Below are positions 16,828 to 24,794 of a stretch of DNA of 64,000 nucleotides, one piece after another; position 1 is the first letter of the stretch; the number at the start of each line of letters is the position of its first letter. Source of the DNA: JAMXLG01 sp963765935. GTDB lineage: Bacteria; Vulcanimicrobiota; Vulcanimicrobiia; Vulcanimicrobiales; Vulcanimicrobiaceae. Under the pieces are notes generated by a model. That model saw nothing but the letters and a program-made list of their open reading frames with translations, was not told where the DNA came from and made no database searches. The stretch lies in contig CAVXXX010000001.1 in the NCBI GenBank assembly GCA_963765935.1, forward strand, positions 1,798,001-1,862,000, given 5' to 3'. A program made the position numbers and the translations under genes.

Positions 16828-17954
16828 CCCTCGCCAAGGCGCCCGTCGCGTTCGACCGATAATGCCTGCTCGCGCCAGCGAACGCGGCGCGTAAAGAAGC
16901 CGCCGATCCAAACAATCGCGGTTAGCGCATCGCGCAATGGAATCACCCACAGTGCCGTCCGTGATCCGGGAAACGCGCGCTGCGCCGCGATCGATACGGC
17001 AGCCCGCGATGCAAGCGCTGCGGCCACCGCCAATCCCGAAGCGGACGATGGGCCCGCAATAAAGAGCAGCAGTAGGGCGCATAACAGTGGTTGCGTTACG
17101 AAAAGCGATCCATAGCCGGCGGGACGTTGCACGGCAACCGTGCGTGCCCAGCGCAGCTCGTGGGAAAGCAGCGAGCCGGCGTCGCGCTCGTGGACGATGT
17201 TTTGAACGACGTAGGGCGCAAGCGCGACGCGATAGCCGCGCTCACTGACGCGCTTTCCGAGAAGATAGTCGTCGCCTATGTGCGCGCCGAGAGCGGCAAG
17301 CCCGCCGATTTCGTCGAGTACGTTTCGGCGTACCGCCATCGTCGAACCGAAACAGTACGTCAACGGTTCGACGGCATTTGCAACGAGTACCGACGGGGCG
17401 AACTGCTCGTTGATGTACATTGCACCGAGCAGCGATGCGAAACCATTGACCGGCACGCCGCAGTAGAGACAAGTCGCCGCGCCGACGGCGGGATCCGCGA
17501 ACGCCGAAACGACGGCGGCGAGATACGCACGATCGACGCGCATATCGGCATCGGCAATAACCAGCAGGCCGTGCTTTACCTGCGGCATCATCGCGCAGAG
17601 ATTGCCGATCTTCGGATTGCCGTAAGCGTTTCCGCCGCCGGTAACGAGCGAAATGTCGGCATTCGGAAACCGATCCTTCACGCGTTGCGCCACGACAATC
17701 GCGGGATCGCTTGCATCCGCCACGCCGAAGATGACCTGAACCTCCGGATAATCTTGGTCTACGAATGAACAAAGATTCTCGTACAACTCCGCTTCGACGC
17801 CCGCTAATGGTTTGAGGATCGTTACCGGCGGCCGTGCAGCGGTCGCGTCTTCCCTCCGGCGCAGTAACGTGCGTAGACGGATCGCAGCAAAAATCTCATA
17901 TGCTATGGCCGCTACGGTAATGCCGAAGCCGAGTGCAGCGAGATTACGAAACAC
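16818..17954 (-). CDS. hpnI: Hopanoid-associated glycosyltransferase HpnI
   Basis: A membrane glycosyltransferase (GT21-like, ceramide glucosyltransferase family) of about 378 residues. In characterised bacteria it transfers N-acetylglucosamine to bacteriohopanetetrol. It has an N-terminal membrane helix, PPVTILKPLAGVEAELYENL, the DxD motif in IADADMRVD, GDDYLLGKRVSERGYRV, the RWART form of the (Q/R)xxRW motif, and C-terminal helices. GTG at 17954 overlaps the hpnK stop by 11 bases; a TTG at 17963 is also possible. It is the last gene of the leftward ferritin-like-hpnK-hpnI operon. The deacetylase next to it fits sequential action. Confidence 0.88.
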   Translation of the reverse strand: MFRNLAALGFGITVAAIAYEIFAAIRLRTLLRRREDATAARPPVTILKPLAGVEAELYENLCSFVDQDYPEVQVIFGVADASDPAIVVAQRVKDRFPNADISLVTGGGNAYGNPKIGNLCAMMPQVKHGLLVIADADMRVDRAYLAAVVSAFADPAVGAATCLYCGVPVNGFASLLGAMYINEQFAPSVLVANAVEPLTYCFGSTMAVRRNVLDEIGGLAALGAHIGDDYLLGKRVSERGYRVALAPYVVQNIVHERDAGSLLSHELRWARTVAVQRPAGYGSLFVTQPLLCALLLLFIAGPSSASGLAVAAALASRAAVSIAAQRAFPGSRTALWVIPLRDALTAIVWIGGFFTRRVRWREQALSVERDGRLGEGHA

Positions 17955-18807
17955 CGGCTGCAAGTGCCGAATAGCTGATGCTGCGGGCACCGCAGCTGCG
18001 TAGTGCTGCGCCGACCGATGGGTCGACGAGCGCTTCGTATTCGCCGGAAAAATCGTAATCATCCATGCCGAGCGCACCGTCCCAGCGCCGTGTCGCCGGA
18101 TGAAAATACATCTCCGAAATCCCGCGCGGAAGATGCGGAATGAATTGGAGCACTCGATCTTTGGTCATGTGTCCCGTGTCGTTCATGCCGAACACGAAGT
18201 CGTTGGTCGTAATTCCCGCTGCACGAAGCCGTGCTTTCATCAAGGTAAGCCAGGGTGCGAGGAAGACCGCGTTGGCAAAGCGCTGCGGCATCGCATTGCG
18301 CATGCTGCGCCACGACGAAACAAACGGTTCGAACGGAATCCGCACCGCGCGTAAGCCGTAACGGCTTCCCACCTTCAGCAGAATGCTAAGGACCGTCGGA
18401 TGAACGTGCATGTGGTTCTGCGCGTTTGCGTGGTCGAGCGTCAGGCCGGTGACGGCGAAGGCCCGAAACTGCGCGTCGATCTCGTCTTCGAGCTGCTTGC
18501 GCACCCCGGGACGAAAAAAAAAGTTCACCCCGGCTCGAAAAAGGTCCGTCGCAAAGTTTCCGTCGCGATCGACGAGCAACGGAATCCGCTCCGGCGCGAG
18601 CGCCGGCCGTCCGTTGACCAGCACCACGTGGAGACCGACATGGAGATTCGGCAACGCGCGCGCCCGCCGCACCGCATCGGCGGTGGCGGGCGCGGCGACC
18701 ATCAAGCTCGTCGTGCTGAGGATCCCGTTGCGGTGTGCAACTTCGACCGCTTCATTGACTTCCTCGGAAATACCAAAATCATCCGCACTGATGATCACGT
18801 TACGCAT
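17944..18807 (-). CDS. hpnK: Hopanoid-associated deacetylase HpnK (ChbG/YdjC family)
   Basis: A 287-residue carbohydrate deacetylase that removes the acetyl group from N-acetylglucosaminyl-hopanoid to give the glucosamine form. The metal site is visible: VIISADDFGIS (Asp pair near residues 9-10), and HANAQNHMHVHPTV supplies the histidines. GLHVVLVNGRPAL and the C-terminal EMYFHPATR also match the YdjC fold. ATG at 18807 overlaps the upstream gene's stop by 8 bases, and the 3' end overlaps hpnI, indicating tight coupling. Radical-SAM HpnJ, which often sits between hpnI and hpnK, is absent here. Confidence 0.9.
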   Translation of the reverse strand: MRNVIISADDFGISEEVNEAVEVAHRNGILSTTSLMVAAPATADAVRRARALPNLHVGLHVVLVNGRPALAPERIPLLVDRDGNFATDLFRAGVNFFFRPGVRKQLEDEIDAQFRAFAVTGLTLDHANAQNHMHVHPTVLSILLKVGSRYGLRAVRIPFEPFVSSWRSMRNAMPQRFANAVFLAPWLTLMKARLRAAGITTNDFVFGMNDTGHMTKDRVLQFIPHLPRGISEMYFHPATRRWDGALGMDDYDFSGEYEALVDPSVGAALRSCGARSISYSALAAGVS

Positions 18808-19642
18808 TGGAAAGAATACTTCGAGCGCCCCGAGCGGTCTTTCCCTTTCCGGCAACGCTCAATACGACGCGCGCTAAGCTGGGAATGACCGTCGGGCGCA
18901 ACAGTCGCGGATCGAACTCGGCCATATACGTATCGTTTGCTTCAAGGCAGGCGCGAAGAAACGACTGCAGGGTAATTCCGCTGAAGACGTCGCCCACCGC
19001 CGCGAACCCGATATTTTCTTGCTCGACCGATTTTGCGCGTCCCATGTTTTTCGCGAGTGCGCGCATGTAACCGATTGCCGTCGGAATTGCCTGCAGCGCC
19101 GGTGCGCCGTAGCCGCGACGCGCGCGTTCGTAGGCGATCCAATTGATGAAGAAGACGATGTGGCGTGCTTCTTCGATCATCACGCGCGCAAAGAGCGAGA
19201 TGAGCGACTCGGGAAGGAATTGCACCTCGCGCGCGAGACGAAATACGCCGAAGCCGAGGAACGAATCGATGCATTCAGCATAACCAAAGTCAATAAATGC
19301 TCGCCGTTCCGGGCGTAGCGCCGGTTCGGTGGGTTTTGCATCGAGCCCGTAGCGCTCCGAAAGATGACCGATCATGCGGGCGTGGCGGTCTTCCTCGTAT
19401 CCTTGCAGCCGAATGGCTTGGCGAATGAGATAGTCCGGTTGCGATTCCGCGAAACCGTTTACCATCACGCCGGCGTTTAGTTCTGTTTGAAGCGCCATGG
19501 TCCAAACCGGGATGCCGCGTAAGCGTGCTAGCTCTGCCTCGGTCAAATCGGGCCACGGTAAAAGGGGCGGGTCATAGGCTACGTGGGACGAAAGAAAAGC
19601 TCGGCAGAACAGTTCTTTGTGCTCTTCTGAACCGATGCGCAT
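18800..19642 (-). CDS. Ferritin-like diiron protein linked to hopanoid genes
   Basis: A 280-residue helical protein with two ExxH sets typical of diiron four-helix bundles: ALQTELNAG with YEEDRHARM, then an acidic helix and MIEEARHIVFFINW. Such proteins are oxygenases, desaturases or oxidases more often than iron stores. ATG at 19642 has AGGTG about 7 bases upstream. The gene heads the operon with hpnK and hpnI, overlapping hpnK by 8 bases, and faces the nine-gene hopanoid operon across a 64-base divergent region. I infer a redox step on a hopanoid or its isoprenoid precursor; no reaction is established. Confidence 0.75.
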   Translation of the reverse strand: MRIGSEEHKELFCRAFLSSHVAYDPPLLPWPDLTEAELARLRGIPVWTMALQTELNAGVMVNGFAESQPDYLIRQAIRLQGYEEDRHARMIGHLSERYGLDAKPTEPALRPERRAFIDFGYAECIDSFLGFGVFRLAREVQFLPESLISLFARVMIEEARHIVFFINWIAYERARRGYGAPALQAIPTAIGYMRALAKNMGRAKSVEQENIGFAAVGDVFSGITLQSFLRACLEANDTYMAEFDPRLLRPTVIPSLARVVLSVAGKGKTARGARSILSNA

Positions 19643-19706
19643 CGCGTTCACCTCGTAAGGATTTACTCGGCCTCGATAAGGAAAGAAAGAGGGAACGGTA
19701 CACTTG

Positions 19707-20759
19707 ATGCTATCTAAGGCTTTGTCCCGCTCTTCCCAGGCGTCCGAAGCCGAACCAAATCTCCTAACGCGGCATCGAACGCTCATCGCCGAGTATCTGC
19801 GCTCCAACTCTGCTTTTGCCTTCCGCTCGCTCTCGGGGTCCATGTCCGCGTATCACATGGGCTGGACCGACCGTTCGGGGCGCGCGACGTCCGAGCAACA
19901 GGGAAAATTCATTCGTCCTGCGCTGTGCGTGTGGGCATGCGAATCGGCGGGTGGTACTCTCAGTGATGCACTACCGGCAGCAGCTGCAATTGAGTGGATC
20001 CATAACTTCACGCTCGTGCACGACGACATTCAGGACGGCGACCGCGAACGGCGCGGTCGCGAGACCGTCTGGTCCATCTGGGGCGTCGGTCAAGGGTTGA
20101 ACGCCGGCGATGCGATGTTCGCGCATGCAACGATGCAGTTAGCATCGAGCGACGGCGATGATGTGCGAACGTTGCGTGTCTTGCGCGCGGTGTTGTCGGC
20201 GACACTCGAAGTGATCGAAGGGCAATGCCAAGATCTCGATATGGAAGGACGCTTGGACGTCGGGCTGCGCACGTATCTACGCATGGTGCGCGCGAAGACA
20301 GGAGCGCTTCTTGGCGCTAGTCTCGAAGCGGGAGCGATCGTCGGCGGCGCAACGGATGGCGACGTACGTCTCTTCCGGCAAGCCGGCCGATTGTTGGGAA
20401 CCGCCTTTCAGATGCGCGATGATTGGCTCGGATTTTGGGGCGACCCGGAGCTGACGGGGAAATCTTCAACCAGTGATGCAACCCGTCATAAGATGAGCTA
20501 TCCGGTCGTTGCCGCGCATCGCGTGATGACGCAATTGCAACGCCGGCGCCTTCGCGAGGTGTTTGAGACGGAAGGCGCCGAGGGCGAGCCGCGCCTACGG
20601 GAGCTTTTGGAGGCGTCGGGGGGCGAAGCGCTGACGCGCGACGATCCCGAACGCTTTGCCGCTAAGGCGGTTGCGACCCTCGCGCGAACGCGGCTCTCGC
20701 GCGAATCACTAGAAGCTTTCGAGGCGGTGGCAGATTACGTTTCCACCAGAAGCCGGTAA
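19707..20759 (+). CDS. Polyprenyl (farnesyl/geranylgeranyl) diphosphate synthase
   Basis: A 350-residue trans-prenyltransferase condensing IPP with allylic diphosphates. The first Asp-rich motif is LVHDDIQDGD and the second is QMRDDWLGFWGD; GKFIRPAL and GDAMFAHA are also conserved. Because it begins the hopanoid operon, its product is most likely farnesyl diphosphate for HpnC/HpnD, though chain length cannot be fixed from these motifs alone. I use ATG at 19707; a TTG directly upstream at 19704 is possible, and GAGGG lies further upstream. It overlaps the isomerase gene. Confidence 0.88.
   Translation: MLSKALSRSSQASEAEPNLLTRHRTLIAEYLRSNSAFAFRSLSGSMSAYHMGWTDRSGRATSEQQGKFIRPALCVWACESAGGTLSDALPAAAAIEWIHNFTLVHDDIQDGDRERRGRETVWSIWGVGQGLNAGDAMFAHATMQLASSDGDDVRTLRVLRAVLSATLEVIEGQCQDLDMEGRLDVGLRTYLRMVRAKTGALLGASLEAGAIVGGATDGDVRLFRQAGRLLGTAFQMRDDWLGFWGDPELTGKSSTSDATRHKMSYPVVAAHRVMTQLQRRRLREVFETEGAEGEPRLRELLEASGGEALTRDDPERFAAKAVATLARTRLSRESLEAFEAVADYVSTRSR
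20720..20736 (+). promoter_or_regulatory. Translation start region of fni (non-AUG)
   Basis: GAGGCGG followed by an ATT codon at 20734-20736 is the only plausible initiation signal between the in-frame TAG (20710) and the conserved RKGAHL motif. AUU starts are known for infC, where they limit initiation through IF3. Here it would lie inside the end of the preceding gene. Confidence 0.45.
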
Positions 20760-21822
20760 GGCAAAAGAGACCGGCCCCGCAGTTGACGACACGCGTTCGC
20801 GTAAAGGCGCGCATCTGCGGATCAACCTTGAAGAGGATGTCTCATCGAAGGGACTCGATGCCGGCTTCGATGCGTACGCCTTCGTTCATGACGCGTTACC
20901 GGAGATAGATCTCGAGGACGTCGATACGTCGATCGCGATCTTCGGGAGAACGCTCCGCGCCCCGATACTGATCTCGTGCATGACCGGTGGAACCATGCAG
21001 GCTCGCCGCTTCAATCGCGTCCTCGCGCGTGCCGCGCAGGAGCAGCGCCTTGCGATGGGATTGGGCTCGGGCCGCGCGCTTCTCGAACATCCGGAAGTAA
21101 TCGACACGTTCGACGTGCGATCGCTGGCGCCGGACGTGCTGCTCTTCGCCAATCTCGGCGCCGTTCAATTGAACAAAGGATACGGCATCGACGATTGCCG
21201 GCGTTTGGTGTCGTTGCTTCGCGCCGACGCACTCGTGCTCCATCTCAATCCATTGCAAGAAGCGCTTCAACCCGAGGGCGATACGGATTTCCGCGATCTT
21301 TTCGCCAAGATCGAAAACATCTGTAAGCGCATCGACGTTCCGGTCGTTGTGAAGGAAGTGGGTTGGGGAATCGCTCCCGATCTCGTGCGCAGGCTCTTCG
21401 ACGCCGGCGTGAGCGCGGTTGACGTCGCAGGCGCCGGCGGAACGTCGTGGAGCGAAGTCGAGCGTCATCGTCTCGCCGAGCCGTGGCGCGCGCGGGTGGC
21501 GGGCGCGTTCGCCGGATGGGGAATTCCAACCGCGCAGTGTATCCGCGCGGCGCGCAGCGTCACGTCGAGCGGACTGCTCTTTGCAAGCGGCGGACTTCGC
21601 GACGGAATGGACGTTGCCAAAGCGATTGCGCTCGGCGCCGATCTCGCCGGAATGGCGGGTCCGTTTTTACGCGCGGCAGCCGACGGTCACAACGCAGCGG
21701 TCGAACGCGCGCGGGAGATCACCGAAGTCTTGCGCGTCGTGATGTTCGCAACGGGCGCGCGAACGCTGGGGGATCTTCGCGGAACATCGCGGCTGCGGCA
21801 TAAGAACGAGGCGCTTTCGTGA
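20734..21822 (+). CDS. fni: Isopentenyl-diphosphate delta-isomerase, type 2, with probable ATT start
   Basis: An FMN-dependent enzyme interconverting IPP and DMAPP. The conserved N-terminus RKGAHLRINLEEDVSSKGLD, FDAYAFVHDALPEIDL, MTGGT, LFANLGAVQL and VVVKEVGWGI are all present. The frame opens after a TAG at 20710-20712. It contains no ATG, GTG or TTG until 20980, which lies inside the conserved domain. The best start is ATT at 20734, with GAGG upstream, giving 362 residues of normal type and a 26-base overlap with the previous gene. It sits second in the hopanoid operon and balances the precursor pool. Confidence 0.85.
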   Translation: MTFPPEAGKAKETGPAVDDTRSRKGAHLRINLEEDVSSKGLDAGFDAYAFVHDALPEIDLEDVDTSIAIFGRTLRAPILISCMTGGTMQARRFNRVLARAAQEQRLAMGLGSGRALLEHPEVIDTFDVRSLAPDVLLFANLGAVQLNKGYGIDDCRRLVSLLRADALVLHLNPLQEALQPEGDTDFRDLFAKIENICKRIDVPVVVKEVGWGIAPDLVRRLFDAGVSAVDVAGAGGTSWSEVERHRLAEPWRARVAGAFAGWGIPTAQCIRAARSVTSSGLLFASGGLRDGMDVAKAIALGADLAGMAGPFLRAAADGHNAAVERAREITEVLRVVMFATGARTLGDLRGTSRLRHKNEALS

Positions 21823-22658
21823 ACGAACTCCGCGCAGCGGATGCATACTGCCGGGTTCTTGCGAGCCGCCACTACGAAAACTTCATCGTCGCGGCTCCGT
21901 TTCTCAAACGCGAAACGCGCACCGATCTCGCGCGCATCTATGGTTTTTGTCGCATCACCGATGATCTCGGCGATGAAAGCGGTGAAGAAGCGCTGGAACG
22001 ATTGCGCCGGTGGCGCGATGAGGTTGTCGCGACGTTTGCCGGCGCGTTGCCGGTCCATCCCGTGCTCTTTGCGTTGCGCGAAACGATTCGCCGCCATGCG
22101 ATGAACGAGCGGCCGTTTCTCGACCTCATCGAAGCGAACGTTCAAGATCAACACGTGAGGTCGTACGACACGTGGTCCGCGCTCGATGCATACTGCATGC
22201 TCTCGGCCGCTCCCGTCGGACGCATGGTGTTGCAAGTCTTCGGACTGCGCAGCCCGCTCGCGCAGCAACTTTCCGATGATGTTTGCGTCGGCTTGCAACT
22301 TGCCAATCACGCGCAAGACGTAAGCCGCGACGCGAAACTCGGACGAACGTATCTGGTCGGCACCGACCTCGTGGACGGCGGCGTTCATCACGCCGTTGAA
22401 ATGATGGTCGCTCGCGCGCGGCGTTTGCTCGATTCGGGCCGCAGCTTGGAAGCGATGGCGCCGCCTGCGCTTCGCATGCAGCTTGCGCTCTATCGGCTCG
22501 GCGGTCTGGCCATCTGCGACGAAATCGTAGCGATCGGATATCGCACGGACGAGCAGCGTCCGCAGGTCTCCACGAAGAAGAAAGTGACCTTGCTTGCAGG
22601 AGTGATGATGGAAACGCTGCGCCCTCGCGCACGGGTTGGTGATGCCGCAACTGTTTGA
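21819..22658 (+). CDS. hpnC: Hydroxysqualene synthase HpnC
   Basis: A 279-residue squalene/phytoene synthase-fold enzyme converting presqualene diphosphate to hydroxysqualene. The two Asp-rich metal sites are RITDDLGDE and LANHAQDVSRDAKLGRTYL. NFIVAAPFLKRETR near the N-terminus fits HpnC rather than HpnD. GTG at 21819 overlaps the isomerase stop as GTGA, and the 3' end overlaps hpnD. The hpnC-hpnD-hpnE order matches the bacterial three-step squalene route. Confidence 0.9.
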   Translation: MNELRAADAYCRVLASRHYENFIVAAPFLKRETRTDLARIYGFCRITDDLGDESGEEALERLRRWRDEVVATFAGALPVHPVLFALRETIRRHAMNERPFLDLIEANVQDQHVRSYDTWSALDAYCMLSAAPVGRMVLQVFGLRSPLAQQLSDDVCVGLQLANHAQDVSRDAKLGRTYLVGTDLVDGGVHHAVEMMVARARRLLDSGRSLEAMAPPALRMQLALYRLGGLAICDEIVAIGYRTDEQRPQVSTKKKVTLLAGVMMETLRPRARVGDAATV

Positions 22659-23511
22659 ACGCGACGACGTGCGCACTTCGGAGCGCTTCTGCCACGAGAT
22701 GGCTCGCCGCGAAGCAAAGAATTTTTACTGGGGATTCATCTCGCTTCCGTACGATCAGCGAGTAGCGATCTATGCGCTTTACGATTTCGCGCGTCAAATC
22801 GACGATGAGACGGACGGTGCACCGGAGGACCCGGCCGTGATCGCGGCACGCTTGCAAGTGCATCGGGCCCGCGTCCGGCGCGCGATTGCGGGCGACTATG
22901 ACGATCACGTCATGCACGTGCTCTCTCGCGCGATCGAACGCTACGCGATTCCCGAATCGGAACTCATGATGCTCATTGACGGCGTCGAATGCGATTTGAC
23001 GAAGAAGCGCTATGCGACGTGGGCCGAATTGCGCGACTATTGCACGCTCGTCGCATCGGTCGTCGGGCGCATGTGCGTGCGCATCTTCGGATTCAGCGAT
23101 GCCGTCGCCCTGGAACGAGCCGACGATTTGGGACGAGCGTTGCAGTTAACGAACATTCTACGCGACGTGCGCGAAGATATGGAACTCGGGCGCGTGTACT
23201 TGCCCCAAGAAGACTTGAAACGATTCGGTGTGAGCGAAGCGTCGATCGAAGCCGGACAACCAGCTCCGCAGTGGAATGCGCTGATCGAGTTCGAAACGCA
23301 GCGTGCGCGTGCGCTCTTTGAAAGCGGCTATCGCGTACTCGAGTATATCCCGCGCCGGAGCGCGGTCTGCGTGCAAACGATGGCTGGAATTTACGAACGA
23401 ATTCTGCGCAAGATCGAGCGCGATCCGGAATTGCCGCTGCTCGGACGCGCCGGATTGACTCGTACGGAGAAGCTGCAGGTGATGATCGGCTCATGGCTGC
23501 GCGTCGGGTAG
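22642..23511 (+). CDS. hpnD: Presqualene diphosphate synthase HpnD
   Basis: A 289-residue enzyme condensing two farnesyl diphosphates to presqualene diphosphate. Metal-binding motifs are FARQIDDETDG and LTNILRDVREDMELGRVYLP; AKNFYWGFISLP is the family's N-terminal signature. Candidate starts are TTG 22636, GTG 22639 and ATG 22642; I use the ATG. All lie within the end of hpnC, so translation is coupled. It shares the fold with HpnC, reflecting an old duplication. Confidence 0.9.
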   Translation: MPQLFERDDVRTSERFCHEMARREAKNFYWGFISLPYDQRVAIYALYDFARQIDDETDGAPEDPAVIAARLQVHRARVRRAIAGDYDDHVMHVLSRAIERYAIPESELMMLIDGVECDLTKKRYATWAELRDYCTLVASVVGRMCVRIFGFSDAVALERADDLGRALQLTNILRDVREDMELGRVYLPQEDLKRFGVSEASIEAGQPAPQWNALIEFETQRARALFESGYRVLEYIPRRSAVCVQTMAGIYERILRKIERDPELPLLGRAGLTRTEKLQVMIGSWLRVG

Positions 23512-24794
23512 CGGTCGTCGGCGGAGGTCTTGCCGGGCTCGCGGCCGCCGTCGAGCTGAAAGACCGCGGATGGAACGTCGAGATCTTCGAACGCAGCAGG
23601 TTGCTCGGCGGCCGCGCGACGTCATTCGAAATAGACGGTCACGAAGTCGATAACGGACAGCACGTCTTCTTGGCATGCTGCACGGAATTCATCGATTTCG
23701 TCCGGCACATCGGTATGGCGCATCACCTGCATCTGCAGGACCGGTTCGATGTCGTAGCGCTCTCGAAATCCGGCGTTTCCAGCCGGTTGCGCGCAGCATC
23801 GCTGCCCGCGCCGCTGCATCTCATCGCATCGTTCTTGCGATATCGCCATATGCGTTTTACGGCGCGTTTGCAAGTTGCGTCCGCGTTGATGCGCATTCGC
23901 GGCGCAGAAGGTTCGAGCGAGAGTTTTTTGGCGTGGCTCAAGCGGCATGGACAAAGCGACGAAGCGATTCGCGCGTTTTGGGAACCGTTTGTCGTGCCCG
24001 CACTCAACGCCTCGCTCGAGCGCGTTAGCGCCGGGGATGCGGCATTCGTGATCGTCAACGCGTTTTTGAGCGACCCGGGCGCGGCGCGATTCGGCTGGTC
24101 GACGATTCCGCTCGCGCACATCATGCGGGCGGCGGCGGAGCGCGTCGATGCCGTTCATCTCTCGACGCCGGTCTTCAGTATCGAAGTGCCGCACGATGGT
24201 CCGCCATCTTTAACGACCGCGGAAGAAACGAGCCGTTTCGACGCGGTCGTGCTTGCCGTTGGTCCGGCGCAGCTTGGACGGCTTCTCGGCGATGCAAACC
24301 GCTTCGGCATTCGCGACCTCGACCGTTTCGAGCCCAAGCCGATCGTCGACATCCATCTTTGGCACGATGGCGCGTCGTTACCGTTCGACTTTGCGGCGCT
24401 CATCGATTCTCCGGTGCAATGGATCTTCCAAAAGGGCGCCGGGTATCTGTGCTGCAGCGTGAGCGCGGCCGACGAGTATCTTCGGATGGAGACGGCCGAG
24501 TTGACGGCGCTTGCGTGGCGTGAAGTCCAACATACGGTCCGCGAACTTGCGAACGTCAAACTCGTTCGAAGTGCGGTGACGCGCAATCCCAACGCGACGT
24601 ATCTTCCCGAAGCCGGCGTTTCCCGGCCGCTTGCGGGGACGCTGCAAACCAGCGTTGCTATCGCGGGTTCATGGACGCAGACAGGATGGCCAGACACAAT
24701 GGAGTCTGCGGTGCGCAGCGGACGTAGTGCGGCGCGGGCGCTTGATAGCGTTCGAGCGCAAACCCATATCGACGAGGTTCCGGCAATTGGCTGA
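23493..24794 (+). CDS. hpnE: Hydroxysqualene dehydroxylase HpnE
   Basis: A 433-residue FAD-dependent amine-oxidase-like enzyme that reduces hydroxysqualene to squalene. The dinucleotide-binding N-terminus is VAVVGGGLAGLAAAVELKDR followed by an acidic strand end (VEIFER) and GGRATSFE. The C-terminal FAD contact lies in VAIAGSWTQTGWPDTMESAV. ATG at 23493 lies 19 bases inside hpnD, and the 3' end overlaps shc by 8 bases. It completes the squalene branch started by HpnD and HpnC. Confidence 0.92.
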   Translation: MAARRVAVVGGGLAGLAAAVELKDRGWNVEIFERSRLLGGRATSFEIDGHEVDNGQHVFLACCTEFIDFVRHIGMAHHLHLQDRFDVVALSKSGVSSRLRAASLPAPLHLIASFLRYRHMRFTARLQVASALMRIRGAEGSSESFLAWLKRHGQSDEAIRAFWEPFVVPALNASLERVSAGDAAFVIVNAFLSDPGAARFGWSTIPLAHIMRAAAERVDAVHLSTPVFSIEVPHDGPPSLTTAEETSRFDAVVLAVGPAQLGRLLGDANRFGIRDLDRFEPKPIVDIHLWHDGASLPFDFAALIDSPVQWIFQKGAGYLCCSVSAADEYLRMETAELTALAWREVQHTVRELANVKLVRSAVTRNPNATYLPEAGVSRPLAGTLQTSVAIAGSWTQTGWPDTMESAVRSGRSAARALDSVRAQTHIDEVPAIG

